Numbered from the stretch's first letter, positions 17,472 to 26,137 are shown. The stretch: DNA of 64,000 bases from Pseudanabaena galeata CCNP1313 (GCF_029910235.1 NZ_CP112874.1:806001-870000), one strand, 5' to 3'. Notes: generated by a model not told the origin, from the letters alone. Program-made: numbers and translations.

Positions 17472-17532
17472 AATTCACAAAAGTGTGGCGACAGCTATAA
17501 AAGCACAAAATGGCTCCGCCATTTTGTGCTTT
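17472..17532. repeat. Composite repeat: AATTCAC half-site, family B half, hairpin
   Basis: AATTCACAAAAGTGT (17472-17486) fuses directly to TGGCGACAGCTATA (17486-17499), the right end of family B. A 15-bp hairpin (AAAGCACAAAATGGC, loop TCC) follows at 17500-17532. The left half of family B is missing, so this looks like a decayed element. Confidence 0.65.
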
Positions 17533-17541
17533 GGTATAAAT

Positions 17542-18447
17542 CTAATTTATGGGATGTAAAACGACTATTGGTTGCATCGCAGCTTCCACAACTTCGCTAA
17601 CACCTAGAAAATTCTGATTTGGGTCACACATCCGTAAATAAATATTTTCTGCCCCTAAGTTAGAAAAATTATCGGGAATCGCGATCGCCTGTCCCATACA
17701 CCAAAGTTTTGTTTTATTCTCGTCAAGAGTCACCATTGGTAAAAAATGCAAGCCATGATCAGGTGCAAGTACTTCGAGACTATGCGATCGCAAAAGCTCC
17801 TCAACCTGATCAAACGTCAAACTAGAATCTAAATCAAAACCATTGCTGTAAGTGCGAACTAGCCCCGATAAAGTCGCGCCACAACCTAGCTTTTCTCCTA
17901 AGTCCCGCGCGATCGAGCGAATATATGTACCTGACCCACAGGCGATCGCCACATCTAATTCTGGATAATCCCCTTCAGCCCAATTTAAGATCCGAATTTC
18001 GGTGATTTCTACCTCACGCATCGGTACATCATCTAATGTGATCTCCCCTCGACGCGCCAAATCGTAAAGGCGTTTACCATTAACTTGAATCGCACTAAAA
18101 GCGGGGGGACGTTGGGTAATTTTGCCTTGAAACAAGGGTAGGAATTTTTGAATTTCGGTAAGCGTTAAATTTGGACAGGGGCGATCGCTAATTACTTCTC
18201 CTGTAATGTCATCGGTATTGGTAACCAGCCCAAAGCGAATTTTGGCAACATAGGCTTTGCCGTCTGGTAAAAATCTTAAAAGTCGTGTGGCATTACCAAC
18301 GGCGATCGGTAACACTCCTGTTGCCATCGGATCAAGAGTACCGCCATGACCAATTTTCTTTTGTTTAAGTAACTTGCGTAACCGACTCACGCAGTCATGA
18401 GCCGTAATCGATGGTGGCTTATCGATACTAATAAATCCATTGAACAT
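17542..18447 (-). CDS. truB: tRNA pseudouridine-55 synthase
   Basis: 301 residues from ATG 18447 (MFNGFISIDKPPSITAHD); the longer frame from 18501 starts inside a hairpin and adds residues unlike the family. TruB isomerises U55 in the T-loop of tRNAs. The motif GHGGTLDPMATGVLPIAVG carries the catalytic Asp. YVAKIRFGLVTNTDDITG and CGSGTYIRSIARDLGEKLG are further family blocks. Faces htpG; no obvious operon partner. Confidence 0.96.
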   Translation of the reverse strand: MFNGFISIDKPPSITAHDCVSRLRKLLKQKKIGHGGTLDPMATGVLPIAVGNATRLLRFLPDGKAYVAKIRFGLVTNTDDITGEVISDRPCPNLTLTEIQKFLPLFQGKITQRPPAFSAIQVNGKRLYDLARRGEITLDDVPMREVEITEIRILNWAEGDYPELDVAIACGSGTYIRSIARDLGEKLGCGATLSGLVRTYSNGFDLDSSLTFDQVEELLRSHSLEVLAPDHGLHFLPMVTLDENKTKLWCMGQAIAIPDNFSNLGAENIYLRMCDPNQNFLGVSEVVEAAMQPIVVLHPIN

Positions 18448-18484
18448 AAAAATAAAAAAACTGCGACGCTTGTTAATTAATACC

Positions 18485-18517
18485 AAAACACAAAACGGCA
18501 TAGCCGTTTTGTGTTTT
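18485..18517. repeat. Hairpin upstream of truB
   Basis: A 15-bp perfect stem AAAACACAAAACGGC with loop ATA. It lies 38 bases in front of the truB start, so it is in the leader rather than at a gene end. Confidence 0.75.
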
Positions 18518-18569
18518 TACATCCCTAAAAAGCAGTAATGAGCAGCATGGTGCTTACACTATCTAGCAT

Positions 18570-18668
18570 ATACTCCCTTCCCAATGAAAGAATAGACGTT
18601 GCGGCGCGAAGCGCCGCAACGCTATTTCTTGGTTTTATACGTCTATTTCTTCGGTGGGAAGGGAGTAT
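18570..18668. repeat. Nested palindrome with ATACTCCCTTCCCA arms
   Basis: Perfect 14-bp outer arms (18570-18583 and 18655-18668) surround a second interrupted pairing (GAATAGACG with CGTCTATTTC) and a central hairpin 18598-18620 (GTTGCGGCGC, loop GAA). The right half contains the extra piece CTATTTCTTGGTTTTATA, suggesting that one hairpin was inserted into another. Confidence 0.7.
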
Positions 18669-18683
18669 CTGCCAAGTATATGT

Positions 18684-18734
18684 AACCCAAGAAGAGAATG
18701 GCGGCGCGAAGCGCCGCCATTCTCTTCTTGGGTT
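18684..18734. repeat. Perfect 24-bp-stem hairpin
   Basis: The stem begins AACCCAAGAAGAGAATGGCG and closes on GAA with the core GCGAAGC. It is followed by TTATGTCC, the flank also seen in family C. It is not next to any gene end. Confidence 0.8.
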
Positions 18735-18972
18735 TTATGTCCTAGATTGTGATAAATTACAAAGCCTCTAATCATGCCAAGAAACAAAATGAAGCGAAAG
18801 CGAGGAAAATCTGTCCTAAAATATAAACAGTAGATATTTAAAGATAAAGTTTTTTCCCAGTTGTATCTGTCTTGAAAAAAATGCTAGACCGCTACATCTC
18901 ATGCATACCAGTCGCTAGACTTCAATACTATGTGTTTTTAGCTTCACCATTTGTGATATGGGGTGAGATAAG

Positions 18973-19746
18973 TTGACTCGATTTGTATTCGGCGATATTC
19001 ATGGTCAATTTGATGGCTTAATGAAGTTAATTGACTTTATTAAGTACAGTCCTAATGACAAATTGTATTTTTTGGGCGACTTAATTGATCGCGGCGAGCG
19101 CAGTGCCGATGTTGTGAACTGGGTAATGAGCAATAATCATATTTGCCTCAAGGGAAATCATGAGCAAATGTGTCTTGATGCTTTTGGCTGTAGCGAAGAA
19201 TCATTGATTTGGAAGGGATGGATACTGAATGGTGGTTCTAAAACCCTAGAAAGTTATGGAGCTGCTAATATGCCAGAAGCACATTTGGAGTGGATGCAGC
19301 AATTGCCACTTTATATGGATTTAGGTGATGTCTGGCTAGTCCATGCAGGCTTAAATCCCAATTTACCGCTCGAATTGCAAGGTGCGGCAGAGTTTTGTTG
19401 GATTCGCGAAGAATTTCATAGTGCGACAGAACCTTTCTTTGAAGACAAAATTATTATCACTGGACATACAATTACCTTTGTTTTTCCAGGGGTGAAACCA
19501 GGGAATTTAGTACTAGGCAAGGGATGGCTGGATATTGATACTGGTGGTTATCACCCTAAAAGTGGATGGCTATCGGCGTTGGACATCGATACTGCCACGG
19601 TCTATCAATGTAATACCTTTACCCATGAGTTAAGGGTAAATTCACTATCCGATATTACGACTGTGATTGAGCCGATGCCGACGCGATCGCAAAGACTGGA
19701 AATTGGCAAAACCAACGCCCAAAAGCGACGTTGGTCTTGGGTTTAA
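18973..19746 (+). CDS. Metallophosphatase of the PPP family (Ser/Thr phosphatase-like)
   Basis: 257 residues from TTG 18973, with GGGGTGAG just upstream; any later start would lose the GDIHG metal motif. PPP motifs in order: GDIHGQ (8-13), GDLIDRGERS (~37), KGNHEQM (~58), then VHAGLNP and TGHT for the remaining metal ligands. It should use two metal ions to dephosphorylate phosphoproteins or, in some relatives, dinucleoside polyphosphates. Two Ser/Thr kinases in the window could be functional partners, which is only an inference. The tail QKRRWSWV is basic and aromatic. Confidence 0.88.
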   Translation: MTRFVFGDIHGQFDGLMKLIDFIKYSPNDKLYFLGDLIDRGERSADVVNWVMSNNHICLKGNHEQMCLDAFGCSEESLIWKGWILNGGSKTLESYGAANMPEAHLEWMQQLPLYMDLGDVWLVHAGLNPNLPLELQGAAEFCWIREEFHSATEPFFEDKIIITGHTITFVFPGVKPGNLVLGKGWLDIDTGGYHPKSGWLSALDIDTATVYQCNTFTHELRVNSLSDITTVIEPMPTRSQRLEIGKTNAQKRRWSWV

Positions 19747-19781
19747 AAATAGAGATGTCGCAAAGCGACATCTCTATTTTT
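19745..19781. terminator. Bidirectional hairpin between the phosphatase and aguB
   Basis: A 17-bp perfect stem (AAAAATAGAGATGTCGC) closes on AAA, core GCAAAGC, with A and T runs at each end. It touches both converging stop codons. Confidence 0.85.
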
Positions 19782-20635
19782 TAGGGGGACAATAAAACCT
19801 GATATAAATCTGGACGGCGATCGCGGAAAAATCCAAAGGATGCGCGATTAAGTCGAACTTGATCAAGATCAAAACTAGCTAAGATCACACCTTCTTCAGT
19901 GTCGTTTAACTCGGCAACTTTATCGCCGCGATGGTTAGCAATAAAGGAATGACCATAAAAAGTTTGATTTCCCTCTAGCCCGATCCGATTTGCCGCAGCT
20001 ACAGGAATTACATTGCTGACAGCATGACCGATCATCGCTCTCTGCCAAGGATCTTTAGTATTTAGATTTGGCTCCTCTGGCTCGGAACCGATCGCCGTGG
20101 GGTATAGCAAAATTTCGGCTCCCATCAGTACCATCGCTCTAGCACATTCAGGAAACCACTGATCCCAGCAAATGCCCACGCCAATTTTGCCAAAAGCCGT
20201 ATCCCAAACTTTAAAGCCTGTGTCACCACCACGAAAATAAAACTTTTCTTCGTAACCAGGACCATCGGGAATATGACTTTTGCGATAGACTCCCAGCAAT
20301 GAGCCATCAGCATCAACCATAGCGAGACTGTTGTAATAGACCTGTCCTGACTTCTCAAAAAATGAGACAGGTATGACTACATTTAGTTCTTGAGCTAGCT
20401 TTTGAAAATGGGCGATCGTCGGATGATTGTCCACAGGTTGCGCCCAATCAAAAAAATAATCGCGCTCTTCCCGACAAAAGTATGACCCTTCAAATAATTC
20501 TGGTGGCAAAATTACCTGTGCGCCTTGATAGGCTGCTTTGCTAACTAAGTCGGATATTTTAGTGACGTTATTAGCTATATCAGCATTGAGAGATGCTTGA
20601 ATAACAGCGATCGTGATAGTTTTAGAGGATGACAT
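19781..20635 (-). CDS. aguB: N-carbamoylputrescine amidase
   Basis: 284 residues, nitrilase superfamily. It hydrolyses N-carbamoylputrescine to putrescine, CO2 and ammonia in the arginine-decarboxylase route to polyamines. The catalytic triad is visible: Glu in ILPPELFEGSYF, Lys in YRKSHIPDGPGY and Cys in GVGICWDQWFPECAR. Length and ending match the family. The partner agmatine deiminase (aguA) is not in the window. The N-terminus starts cleanly at ATG 20635. A palindromic element lies just upstream in the gap to yidD. Confidence 0.94.
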   Translation of the reverse strand: MSSSKTITIAVIQASLNADIANNVTKISDLVSKAAYQGAQVILPPELFEGSYFCREERDYFFDWAQPVDNHPTIAHFQKLAQELNVVIPVSFFEKSGQVYYNSLAMVDADGSLLGVYRKSHIPDGPGYEEKFYFRGGDTGFKVWDTAFGKIGVGICWDQWFPECARAMVLMGAEILLYPTAIGSEPEEPNLNTKDPWQRAMIGHAVSNVIPVAAANRIGLEGNQTFYGHSFIANHRGDKVAELNDTEEGVILASFDLDQVRLNRASFGFFRDRRPDLYQVLLSP

Positions 20636-20672
20636 CAGAATATTAGGATAGAAACGTTAAAATGGAGCTACA

Positions 20673-20770
20673 TAGCTGTTGCCACGTTTTGTTAGGATCT
20701 AACCCCGAAAAAGCGTGAGGCGGCGCGAAGCACCGCCTCACGCTTTTTCGGGTTTGGGTTGGCGACAGCT
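20673..20770. repeat. Palindromic repeat, family B copy 2
   Basis: Ends TAGCTGTTGCCA (20673-20684) and TTGGCGACAGCT (20759-20770), one mismatch from the family B ends at 1064-1178. The inner stem (20702-20754) starts ACCCCGAAAAAGCGTGAGG and closes on GAA; its sequence is unrelated to the core of copy 1. It lies between the divergent starts of aguB and yidD. Confidence 0.8.
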
Positions 20771-20804
20771 TGATCAATAGCCTAACGCAGTCACGAAAAC
20801 ATTC

Positions 20805-21053
20805 ATGAAAAAACTTGTCATTTTATTGATTCAGTTTTATCGATTATTTATTTCACCATTATTTCCGCCGAGATGTCGGTTTCAGCCTACTTGTTCGCAG
20901 TATGCAGTGACTGCTATTGATCGCTTTGGTTTATTCAAAGGCGGTGGGATGACTATTAAAAGAGTATGCAGTTGTCATCCTTGGAATATTGGTGGATACG
21001 ATCCTGTTCCAGAACTACTGGTTAACCAAGATGAGTCAACATCAGTTCCTTGA
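20805..21053 (+). CDS. yidD: Membrane protein insertion efficiency factor YidD
   Basis: 82 residues. A small amphipathic membrane-associated protein that helps YidC-dependent insertion. The family pattern [19 protein letters not shown], then [30 protein letters not shown] and GGYDPVP is complete, with its conserved cysteines. Its last 12 bases overlap the end of the converging ComFB-domain gene. No rnpA or yidC lies next to it, unlike in many bacteria. Confidence 0.95.
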   Translation: MKKLVILLIQFYRLFISPLFPPRCRFQPTCSQYAVTAIDRFGLFKGGGMTIKRVCSCHPWNIGGYDPVPELLVNQDESTSVP

Positions 21054-22145
21054 TGCAGATTGACATAACAATAGATCTTGGACAATCGCCACAACATTAT
21101 GCAAAGTAATATCATTGCGTCCTAATAAAGTCCGTAAATCTAAAATTGCTTGTTCATATTCTTGAGTAAAGCGATAAGCAGCGATCGGTTGCAACTCTGT
21201 ATGAGGAATCTTCAGTACTTTCATGATGCCAGTCCGCACATTCCCAATGAGTTCGCGAGAAAGCTCAGAAACAGCTTTTTGTCTTAAATGCTGAAATCCA
21301 CGGACACTGGTAGCATACATAACTGGCAGTCGATTGAGTGCGTAGGCCGCCACCTCGCCTTTGTTAAATTGCTGATCTAGGTCAGGAGGTGTGGCTTTCC
21401 CAATTATTAGAAACACAAGATGTTCTAATACATTTATTATTCCTAATTGAGCACCTAAAGTATAGGATTCTAAGGCTCTATATTCCATTTCTAAGGCATC
21501 CTTGGCTCGTTTATCGCTAGACCATGAACCTTCGGAGGTTTTTAGATGAGAATCCCAAGCTTTTTCCAGTTCTAGGCGAAAGGCTTCCTGCTGCTTTTGA
21601 ACAAGCTGCTTTTGCATAAACCGTTTTGAGCTAGAAAGTGCAGCTCGATGTTGGTGATTTAAATGATTAACATCTTGTAATCGAGTTTCTTCGATCCCTT
21701 GAATTACTGTTTGATCATCTGAATTATTGATTTGGCTAAAGTGCGTACATTGTTCAGACATTTCTCTAACAATGAGGGGGACATCACGCCATCGTAAATA
21801 TTTGCGCTTGAGTAGTTGATTGAGTTGATGCAATACTCCTGCACTATTTAGAAATAAATGCTTAGGTAAAGGCGTAGAGTCATGTAATGGATCGCCAAAT
21901 AAAATAGCCTTAATACCATGCGTGACTGTTTGAGAAATTTGAGGATGGAGTTCATTTAAAGCATAGTCATATTGATATTTCCAGCCAATCATTGACGTGG
22001 CAAATAAAGGTGGAAGTCGATTAAGCGTATAGGCTACAACTTCTGCGACTTTAACTTTTGGTTGTATCGCTGGGCGTAGTTCTTCGATTTGAATTCTAAC
22101 TTCTTTAACAATTATCTCTTCTAAGACATTGATAAATATATGCAT
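21042..22145 (-). CDS. Protein with two ComFB domains (candidate cyclic-dinucleotide receptor)
   Basis: 367 residues. Two copies of the ComFB (late competence) domain are visible. Copy 1, residues ~1-110, contains [20 protein letters not shown]. Copy 2, ~235-360, contains [20 protein letters not shown]. Each has a downstream helical part, IKAILFG in the first and IMKVLKIP in the second. Between them lies a charged, probably coiled-coil linker rich in Lys, Gln and Glu (~120-225). ComFB proteins of cyanobacteria have been described as c-di-GMP or c-di-AMP binders affecting cell size and competence. Ligand binding here is inferred. Most family members are single-domain. It converges on and overlaps yidD by 12 bases. 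Confidence 0.85.
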   Translation of the reverse strand: MHIFINVLEEIIVKEVRIQIEELRPAIQPKVKVAEVVAYTLNRLPPLFATSMIGWKYQYDYALNELHPQISQTVTHGIKAILFGDPLHDSTPLPKHLFLNSAGVLHQLNQLLKRKYLRWRDVPLIVREMSEQCTHFSQINNSDDQTVIQGIEETRLQDVNHLNHQHRAALSSSKRFMQKQLVQKQQEAFRLELEKAWDSHLKTSEGSWSSDKRAKDALEMEYRALESYTLGAQLGIINVLEHLVFLIIGKATPPDLDQQFNKGEVAAYALNRLPVMYATSVRGFQHLRQKAVSELSRELIGNVRTGIMKVLKIPHTELQPIAAYRFTQEYEQAILDLRTLLGRNDITLHNVVAIVQDLLLCQSASRN

Positions 22146-22492
22146 AACTTTCTACTTACTTAGAATTCATACTAATTAGGGTCTTAGCACTTAGTAAACA
22201 ATAAAGTTTTTAGCTTGATTTTCTGGATTAATTAATATGATTATCACTAAAAAAATTAATTGCTATATTAATGATATTTTTAGTATTCCCCTCAGCCGTA
22301 ATATGTTATATATTTCAGAAAATTTGCTGATTAGACTTCATTGTTAAGGTTTAATTTATCAAACAACTATTGATAAACTAACCGTACAAATCGCTTAACT
22401 TGTTTAGTAGAATAAGAGCTTAAAAAGTCAGGAAAGCCACAAAAAAGTAGAAAAATTATAAATATTTTGTATTTAATTAGTTGGAAAATCAA

Positions 22493-22543
22493 ACACAAAA
22501 AAGAGAAAGGCGGCGCATTGCGCCGCCTTTCTCTTTTTTGTGT
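22493..22543. repeat. Perfect 24-bp-stem hairpin
   Basis: The stem starts ACACAAAAAAGAGAAAGGCG with loop ATT inside GCGC-ATT-GCGC. No gene end is adjacent. Confidence 0.8.
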
Positions 22544-22560
22544 AGGTACTTATTGAAAAC

Positions 22561-22587
22561 GAGAGGCGGCGCGAAGCGCCGCCTCTC
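22561..22587. repeat. 12-bp-stem hairpin, GCGAAGC core
   Basis: GAGAGGCGGCGC, loop GAA and the exact complement, followed by TCTTTTGGTTTTATTTT. Confidence 0.8.
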
Positions 22588-22605
22588 TCTTTTGGTTTTA
22601 TTTTC

Positions 22606-22704
22606 TACAGCAATTACCAAACAAACAAACCACAAGAAACTTTTTGAAAGCGTTGCAAAGCAACGCTTTCAAAAAGTTTCTTGGTTTGAGCGCAAAGCGC
22701 TATA
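22606..22704. repeat. Palindromic repeat, family D copy 1
   Basis: Outer parts TACAGCAATTACCAAAC and TTGGTTTGAGCGCAAAGCGC enclose a perfect 23-bp stem (22634-22682) whose inner half is GAAAGCGTTGC and whose loop is AAA. The same arms surround a related but different stem at 46374-46480. Confidence 0.8.
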
Positions 22705-22720
22705 AGAAGACGGTAAATAA

Positions 22721-22749
22721 AAGGAAGGGAGTCTTTGACTCCCTTCCTT
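22721..22749. terminator. Terminator of the response-regulator gene
   Basis: AAGGAAGGGAGTC, loop TTT and the complement, with ATTT/AAAT extensions. It ends 4 bases from the stop at 22754. On the minus strand the stem is followed by TTTTATTTA. Confidence 0.8.
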
Positions 22750-22753
22750 ATTT

Positions 22754-23482
22754 TTACCCTAAACGATAGCCGAAGCCTCTGACAGTAACAATATGCTTCG
22801 GATCACTAGGATCAACTTCGATTTTTTCGCGTAACCAACGAATATGTACATCAACAGTTTTGCTATCACCCACAAAGTCCACTCCCCAGACTTTTTCAAG
22901 TAGCTGCTCCCGTGACCACACCCGACGCGGATGACTCATAAATAGATCAAGCAACCGAAATTCCTTTGGAGAAAGATTGATTTCCGTTTCGTTGATTGTA
23001 ACCCGACACTCATCGGGATACATGGTGATATCGCCAAACTTATAAACCGTGGCATTAGTCGCCACAAAGTCACGACGGCTACGGCGTAACAAAGCACGGC
23101 AACGGGCTACTAGCTCTCTCATCCCAAAAGGCTTACTGAGATAATCATCAGCTCCAACCTCTAAGCCGACAATCCGATCAGATTCATTACCCCTAGCACT
23201 AATCATCAATACAGGAACATTATTGCCTTCGTGACGCAAAATGCGGCAGAAGTCTAGTCCATTTATTGATGGCAACATCACATCCAAAATCACTAAATCC
23301 AGTCTTGCCGCAGTTTTAGCAATTTGCAAAGCACTGTAACCATCTTCAGCCAGTAAAACACTGTAACCTTCTTCACGCAAAGATAATGCGATCGCCTCTT
23401 GAATAATCGCTTCGTCCTCCACTACTAAGACACAACCGAGAGTATTTTTAGGAGTCGAGGGAGCTTGTTCTGTTAAGAGCAT
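22754..23482 (-). CDS. OmpR/PhoB-family response regulator
   Basis: 242 residues. The N-terminal receiver has the acidic pair in VVEDEA, phospho-acceptor Asp in LVILDVMLP (~residue 67) and Lys in DDYLSKPFGMRELVAR. The C-terminal winged helix has LSPKEFRLLDLFMSHPRRVW and DVHIRWLREKIEVDP, with ending IVTVRGFGYRLG. It should bind DNA when phosphorylated. The winged-helix part recalls SphR/PhoB-type cyanobacterial regulators, but I cannot assign it to a named one. No histidine kinase gene is adjacent, so it is an orphan here; SasA at 6.3 kb normally pairs with RpaA, which has a different C-terminus. Confidence 0.88.
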   Translation of the reverse strand: MLLTEQAPSTPKNTLGCVLVVEDEAIIQEAIALSLREEGYSVLLAEDGYSALQIAKTAARLDLVILDVMLPSINGLDFCRILRHEGNNVPVLMISARGNESDRIVGLEVGADDYLSKPFGMRELVARCRALLRRSRRDFVATNATVYKFGDITMYPDECRVTINETEINLSPKEFRLLDLFMSHPRRVWSREQLLEKVWGVDFVGDSKTVDVHIRWLREKIEVDPSDPKHIVTVRGFGYRLG

Positions 23483-23596
23483 AAAAAAGTTTTATTAGGT
23501 TGGTCTAACCGTATCCAATTTTACATTGATTACAAGCTAATTATGTAGTCAGGTTTGAATTTTGTTACGGCGTAGGCTCAATAAAATTCAAACTTA

Positions 23597-25099
23597 TTAT
23601 GGTAGTAAGAAATTAGGGATCAAGGATTTTGCAATGTTTCTAAGGGTTTGATTGAGCGATCGCGCAATCTGGATATGAGGTTCATCGGATTCTATCGGCA
23701 AAATCTGAGTCATGTTGCCATGACTAAATTGTTGAATGACTAGATTTGCTGCTTCTAAACCAGTGACATAGGCTTTTTCCTGTGACCATGAGCCGTGATT
23801 GGTAATTACCCAGTCACCACTCATATATAAATTGGGGAAACTGGTAATGGCTCTAAGCAAATGCTGATAACTGCCAGGGGCAAAATGGGTCACTGCACGA
23901 GGCAAGCGAATTACACTGCTATCAATAACTTTAGCGGTTTCAAATTCTGGTAAACAGGAAATAAGATATTTCTGGACGATCGCCACAATTTCTTGATTAT
24001 CGAGGGGCAAGAATTGATTTGCGTGATAAAAATCGACTTCGATCACGGAGCCTGTCTCATCACCATATTCATCATGGAGCGCATTGAGATCAAAAAATGT
24101 CCAGCCTGTAGTCACATCAAAGCCAAAGCAGGCATTGGATGGACGAGGAATCTTGATTTTGCGATCGAACCATAGCCTTACAGCCAATACATCGATCGCA
24201 CCTAAGTTCATCAAGTTACGAAATTCTCTACGTTTTTGCAAAGCAGGGCTACTAGAGACAATTTTCTGCATTCCCGAAATGCCTACGGAAAAAATTACAG
24301 CATCGGCTTCAAAGCTTTCATCTCCACAAATTACCCCTGTAACTTTGCCAGAATTATCAATCTGTACATCACTAACACGTCGCTCGGTGAGGATTTTGCC
24401 GCCAAGATCTTTAATGCGATCGCACCAAGGTTTAAAGATTTTTTCGCCGACAGTGCCGCGACACCAAACCACGTCAAAATCTGCTTGATGCGCCAAGATG
24501 AAGTAATACAGCATTCCCAAAGCCGCCGCCGCCGAGCATTGCTCCCCAGGAGCAAATAAACCAACTAACAGCATTGGCTCGAAGGATTCGCGATAAAGCC
24601 GTTCCGACACGCCATATTGACGAAATAGTTCGCGGGCAGTGATACCGTCGTAACGCTTCCATGCGTCGTCAGAGTTATCAAAATCGACGACAGCATACAT
24701 TAACGGTAACGCTGAGAGGCGATCGCTTAATGGCAATCTCTTAAACTGCGTATAGGCAAATGTGCCAAGGGGTGAAGGTAATCGTGGCAAGTCTTGGAAA
24801 ATTGGTGATTCAACTTCTAAACCTGCGGGAGAGTATTGCGCTGATCTCGTCCAAGGCGTGAAAGGATCAAGCTCTAATTCTTTGACTAGGGAGAAAATAT
24901 TACGGTAGGGATACCAAAATCCATGAATTCCTGCTTCGACTGATCGCCCCTGTTCTGTTTTCCATCCTGCAACCAATCCCCCAGCTTGCGATCCCGCATC
25001 TAATAAGGTTACGTCATAGCCTTGTTTGGTGAGTTGATAGGTTGCGCCTAGTCCCGCCCAACCCGCACCAACGACGATTACTTTTGGTTTTTCGGTCAT
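23597..25099 (-). CDS. FAD-dependent carotene-desaturase-like amine oxidoreductase
   Basis: 500 residues. The Rossmann motif VVGAGWAGLGATYQLTKQGY (residues ~9-28) and the following LLDAGSQAGGLVAGW bind FAD. The rest, such as EAGIHGFWYPYRNIF and the C-terminal NLYMSGDWV, GSWSQEKAYVTGLEAAN, matches the phytoene/zeta-carotene desaturase-related flavin oxidoreductases. The substrate is unknown; true PDS and ZDS have closely similar C-terminal motifs, so a carotenoid substrate is possible but not shown. Upstream by 77 bases is the PHP gene on the same strand, a possible operon. The C-terminal 50 residues extend beyond the catalytic domain. Confidence 0.8.
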   Translation of the reverse strand: MTEKPKVIVVGAGWAGLGATYQLTKQGYDVTLLDAGSQAGGLVAGWKTEQGRSVEAGIHGFWYPYRNIFSLVKELELDPFTPWTRSAQYSPAGLEVESPIFQDLPRLPSPLGTFAYTQFKRLPLSDRLSALPLMYAVVDFDNSDDAWKRYDGITARELFRQYGVSERLYRESFEPMLLVGLFAPGEQCSAAAALGMLYYFILAHQADFDVVWCRGTVGEKIFKPWCDRIKDLGGKILTERRVSDVQIDNSGKVTGVICGDESFEADAVIFSVGISGMQKIVSSSPALQKRREFRNLMNLGAIDVLAVRLWFDRKIKIPRPSNACFGFDVTTGWTFFDLNALHDEYGDETGSVIEVDFYHANQFLPLDNQEIVAIVQKYLISCLPEFETAKVIDSSVIRLPRAVTHFAPGSYQHLLRAITSFPNLYMSGDWVITNHGSWSQEKAYVTGLEAANLVIQQFSHGNMTQILPIESDEPHIQIARSLNQTLRNIAKSLIPNFLLP

Positions 25100-25176
25100 T
25101 TATTTTTCTAAGTTTTGTTGCGATTGTAAGCAGGCAAGGGGCTTAAGCCCCTTGTTCCTAAGTTCTGAAATGTTTT

Positions 25177-25875
25177 TTAGAGTCTCTTGCTAATCTTAAA
25201 CCCGTGGGAGTCAGTTCCACAGGTATGCAGTAATCCGTGGGATTCGGCAAGATGACGAATTTCTTCGGTCTGGCGCGGACTTGGTTTCCAAGGATCGCTA
25301 TTGTCGTAGCCATAATAAGTCTCTACACCATCAATTCCTAAGGCGGCGGCGGCTGGGATCAAGTCTTCAGGAGATCGCCGATATCGTGCCGGGTGAGCTA
25401 ATACTGCCAAACCTCCAGCCAAATGCATCGCCTTAATCACACTAATTGCTTGATAGTCTAAACCTGCGGTAGTTTTACCCTGTAAATAGGGAAGCATCGC
25501 CTTATGTTCGGGGTCAAATCCATAGCCCAGAATATGCACTTCTGTAAAAATCAGGCTGGCATTCACCTCAATGCCCGACCAAAGTGTAGGCAAAGACTGG
25601 GGATCGCTAGATTGACTGATTGATCGATCAAGATATTTTTTGGCAATGTAATATCCTGCGATCGCATGGTGATCGGTGATGGCTAGATCAGAAACACGTA
25701 AGGCGATCGCCTGCTGAATCAAATCCACTGGCTGCATTTTGCCGTCAGAATGCACTGTATGCAGATGAAAATTCAGCCTATGCGGACAACTCATGGCATC
25801 AACGGACGCAAAAATATTTCGCAGCCTTTTAGTTGCGTTCGACTCTGATATCAACAGGGGAGTTTGAATCACCAT
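25177..25875 (-). CDS. PHP-domain metal-dependent phosphoesterase
   Basis: 232 residues from ATG 25875. PHP metal-binding motifs: NFHLHTVHSDGKM, TDHHAIAGY, a Glu in SGIEVNA, LAHPARY and CGTDSHG. The architecture matches TrpH/RNase AM-like proteins, which hydrolyse 3',5'-nucleoside bisphosphates or trim RNA 5' ends. Cytosolic. A poorly conserved N-terminal ~30 residues precedes the domain. Same strand as the desaturase-like gene downstream. The exact substrate is not determinable. Confidence 0.87.
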   Translation of the reverse strand: MVIQTPLLISESNATKRLRNIFASVDAMSCPHRLNFHLHTVHSDGKMQPVDLIQQAIALRVSDLAITDHHAIAGYYIAKKYLDRSISQSSDPQSLPTLWSGIEVNASLIFTEVHILGYGFDPEHKAMLPYLQGKTTAGLDYQAISVIKAMHLAGGLAVLAHPARYRRSPEDLIPAAAALGIDGVETYYGYDNSDPWKPSPRQTEEIRHLAESHGLLHTCGTDSHGFKISKRL

Positions 25876-26137
25876 GGCAAATCTCTACATAAGCAAATCT
25901 TTAACAATTCTTAATTTCTTGATCACAATTTTACCCAGAATAGGGTAAGCAGCTTCACTTTATTGAAATAAATTCTCAAACTGATCTAATTGGCGAGCCA
26001 ATTACATTTACCTGTGAGTGCCTCAATCATTACTATCGGGAAAGTTAGCAAGACTCAAACAGTAGGTAAATTCAATAAGTTTTAGAAAACATTAGGTTAA
26101 CTAATACAACCTAAATAGCACACGTATCTACAGCAAA

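Larger units (their letters stand above)
18448..18972. other. Gene-free stretch with three hairpin elements
   Basis: 525 bases between divergent truB and the phosphatase gene. It holds hairpins at 18485-18517, 18570-18668 and 18684-18734, listed separately. From 18735 to 18972 the sequence is AT-rich and likely includes the phosphatase promoter. Open frames crossing the hairpins consist mostly of repeat sequence and were not taken as genes. Confidence 0.6.
22146..22753. other. Gene-free stretch with four hairpins
   Basis: 608 bases. The first 330 are AT-rich and include an inverted repeat TTTATCAA-N7-TTGATAAA at 22355-22377, possibly an operator for the ComFB gene. The rest is packed with hairpins at 22493-22543, 22561-22587, 22606-22704 and 22721-22749. 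A 74-codon open frame here consists of repeat sequence and is not considered a gene. Confidence 0.6.

Noticed and set aside
22481-22705. 74-codon frame running through three hairpins
   Set aside because: The translation is only that of palindromic repeats (RRRIAPP, RGGAKRRLS); the same kind of frame occurs at 18538-18771.
22754-23482. Assignment of the response regulator as RpaA or RpaB
   Set aside because: The winged-helix wording (DVHIRWLREK, TVRGFGYRLG) does not match those proteins as I recall them, so no symbol was given.
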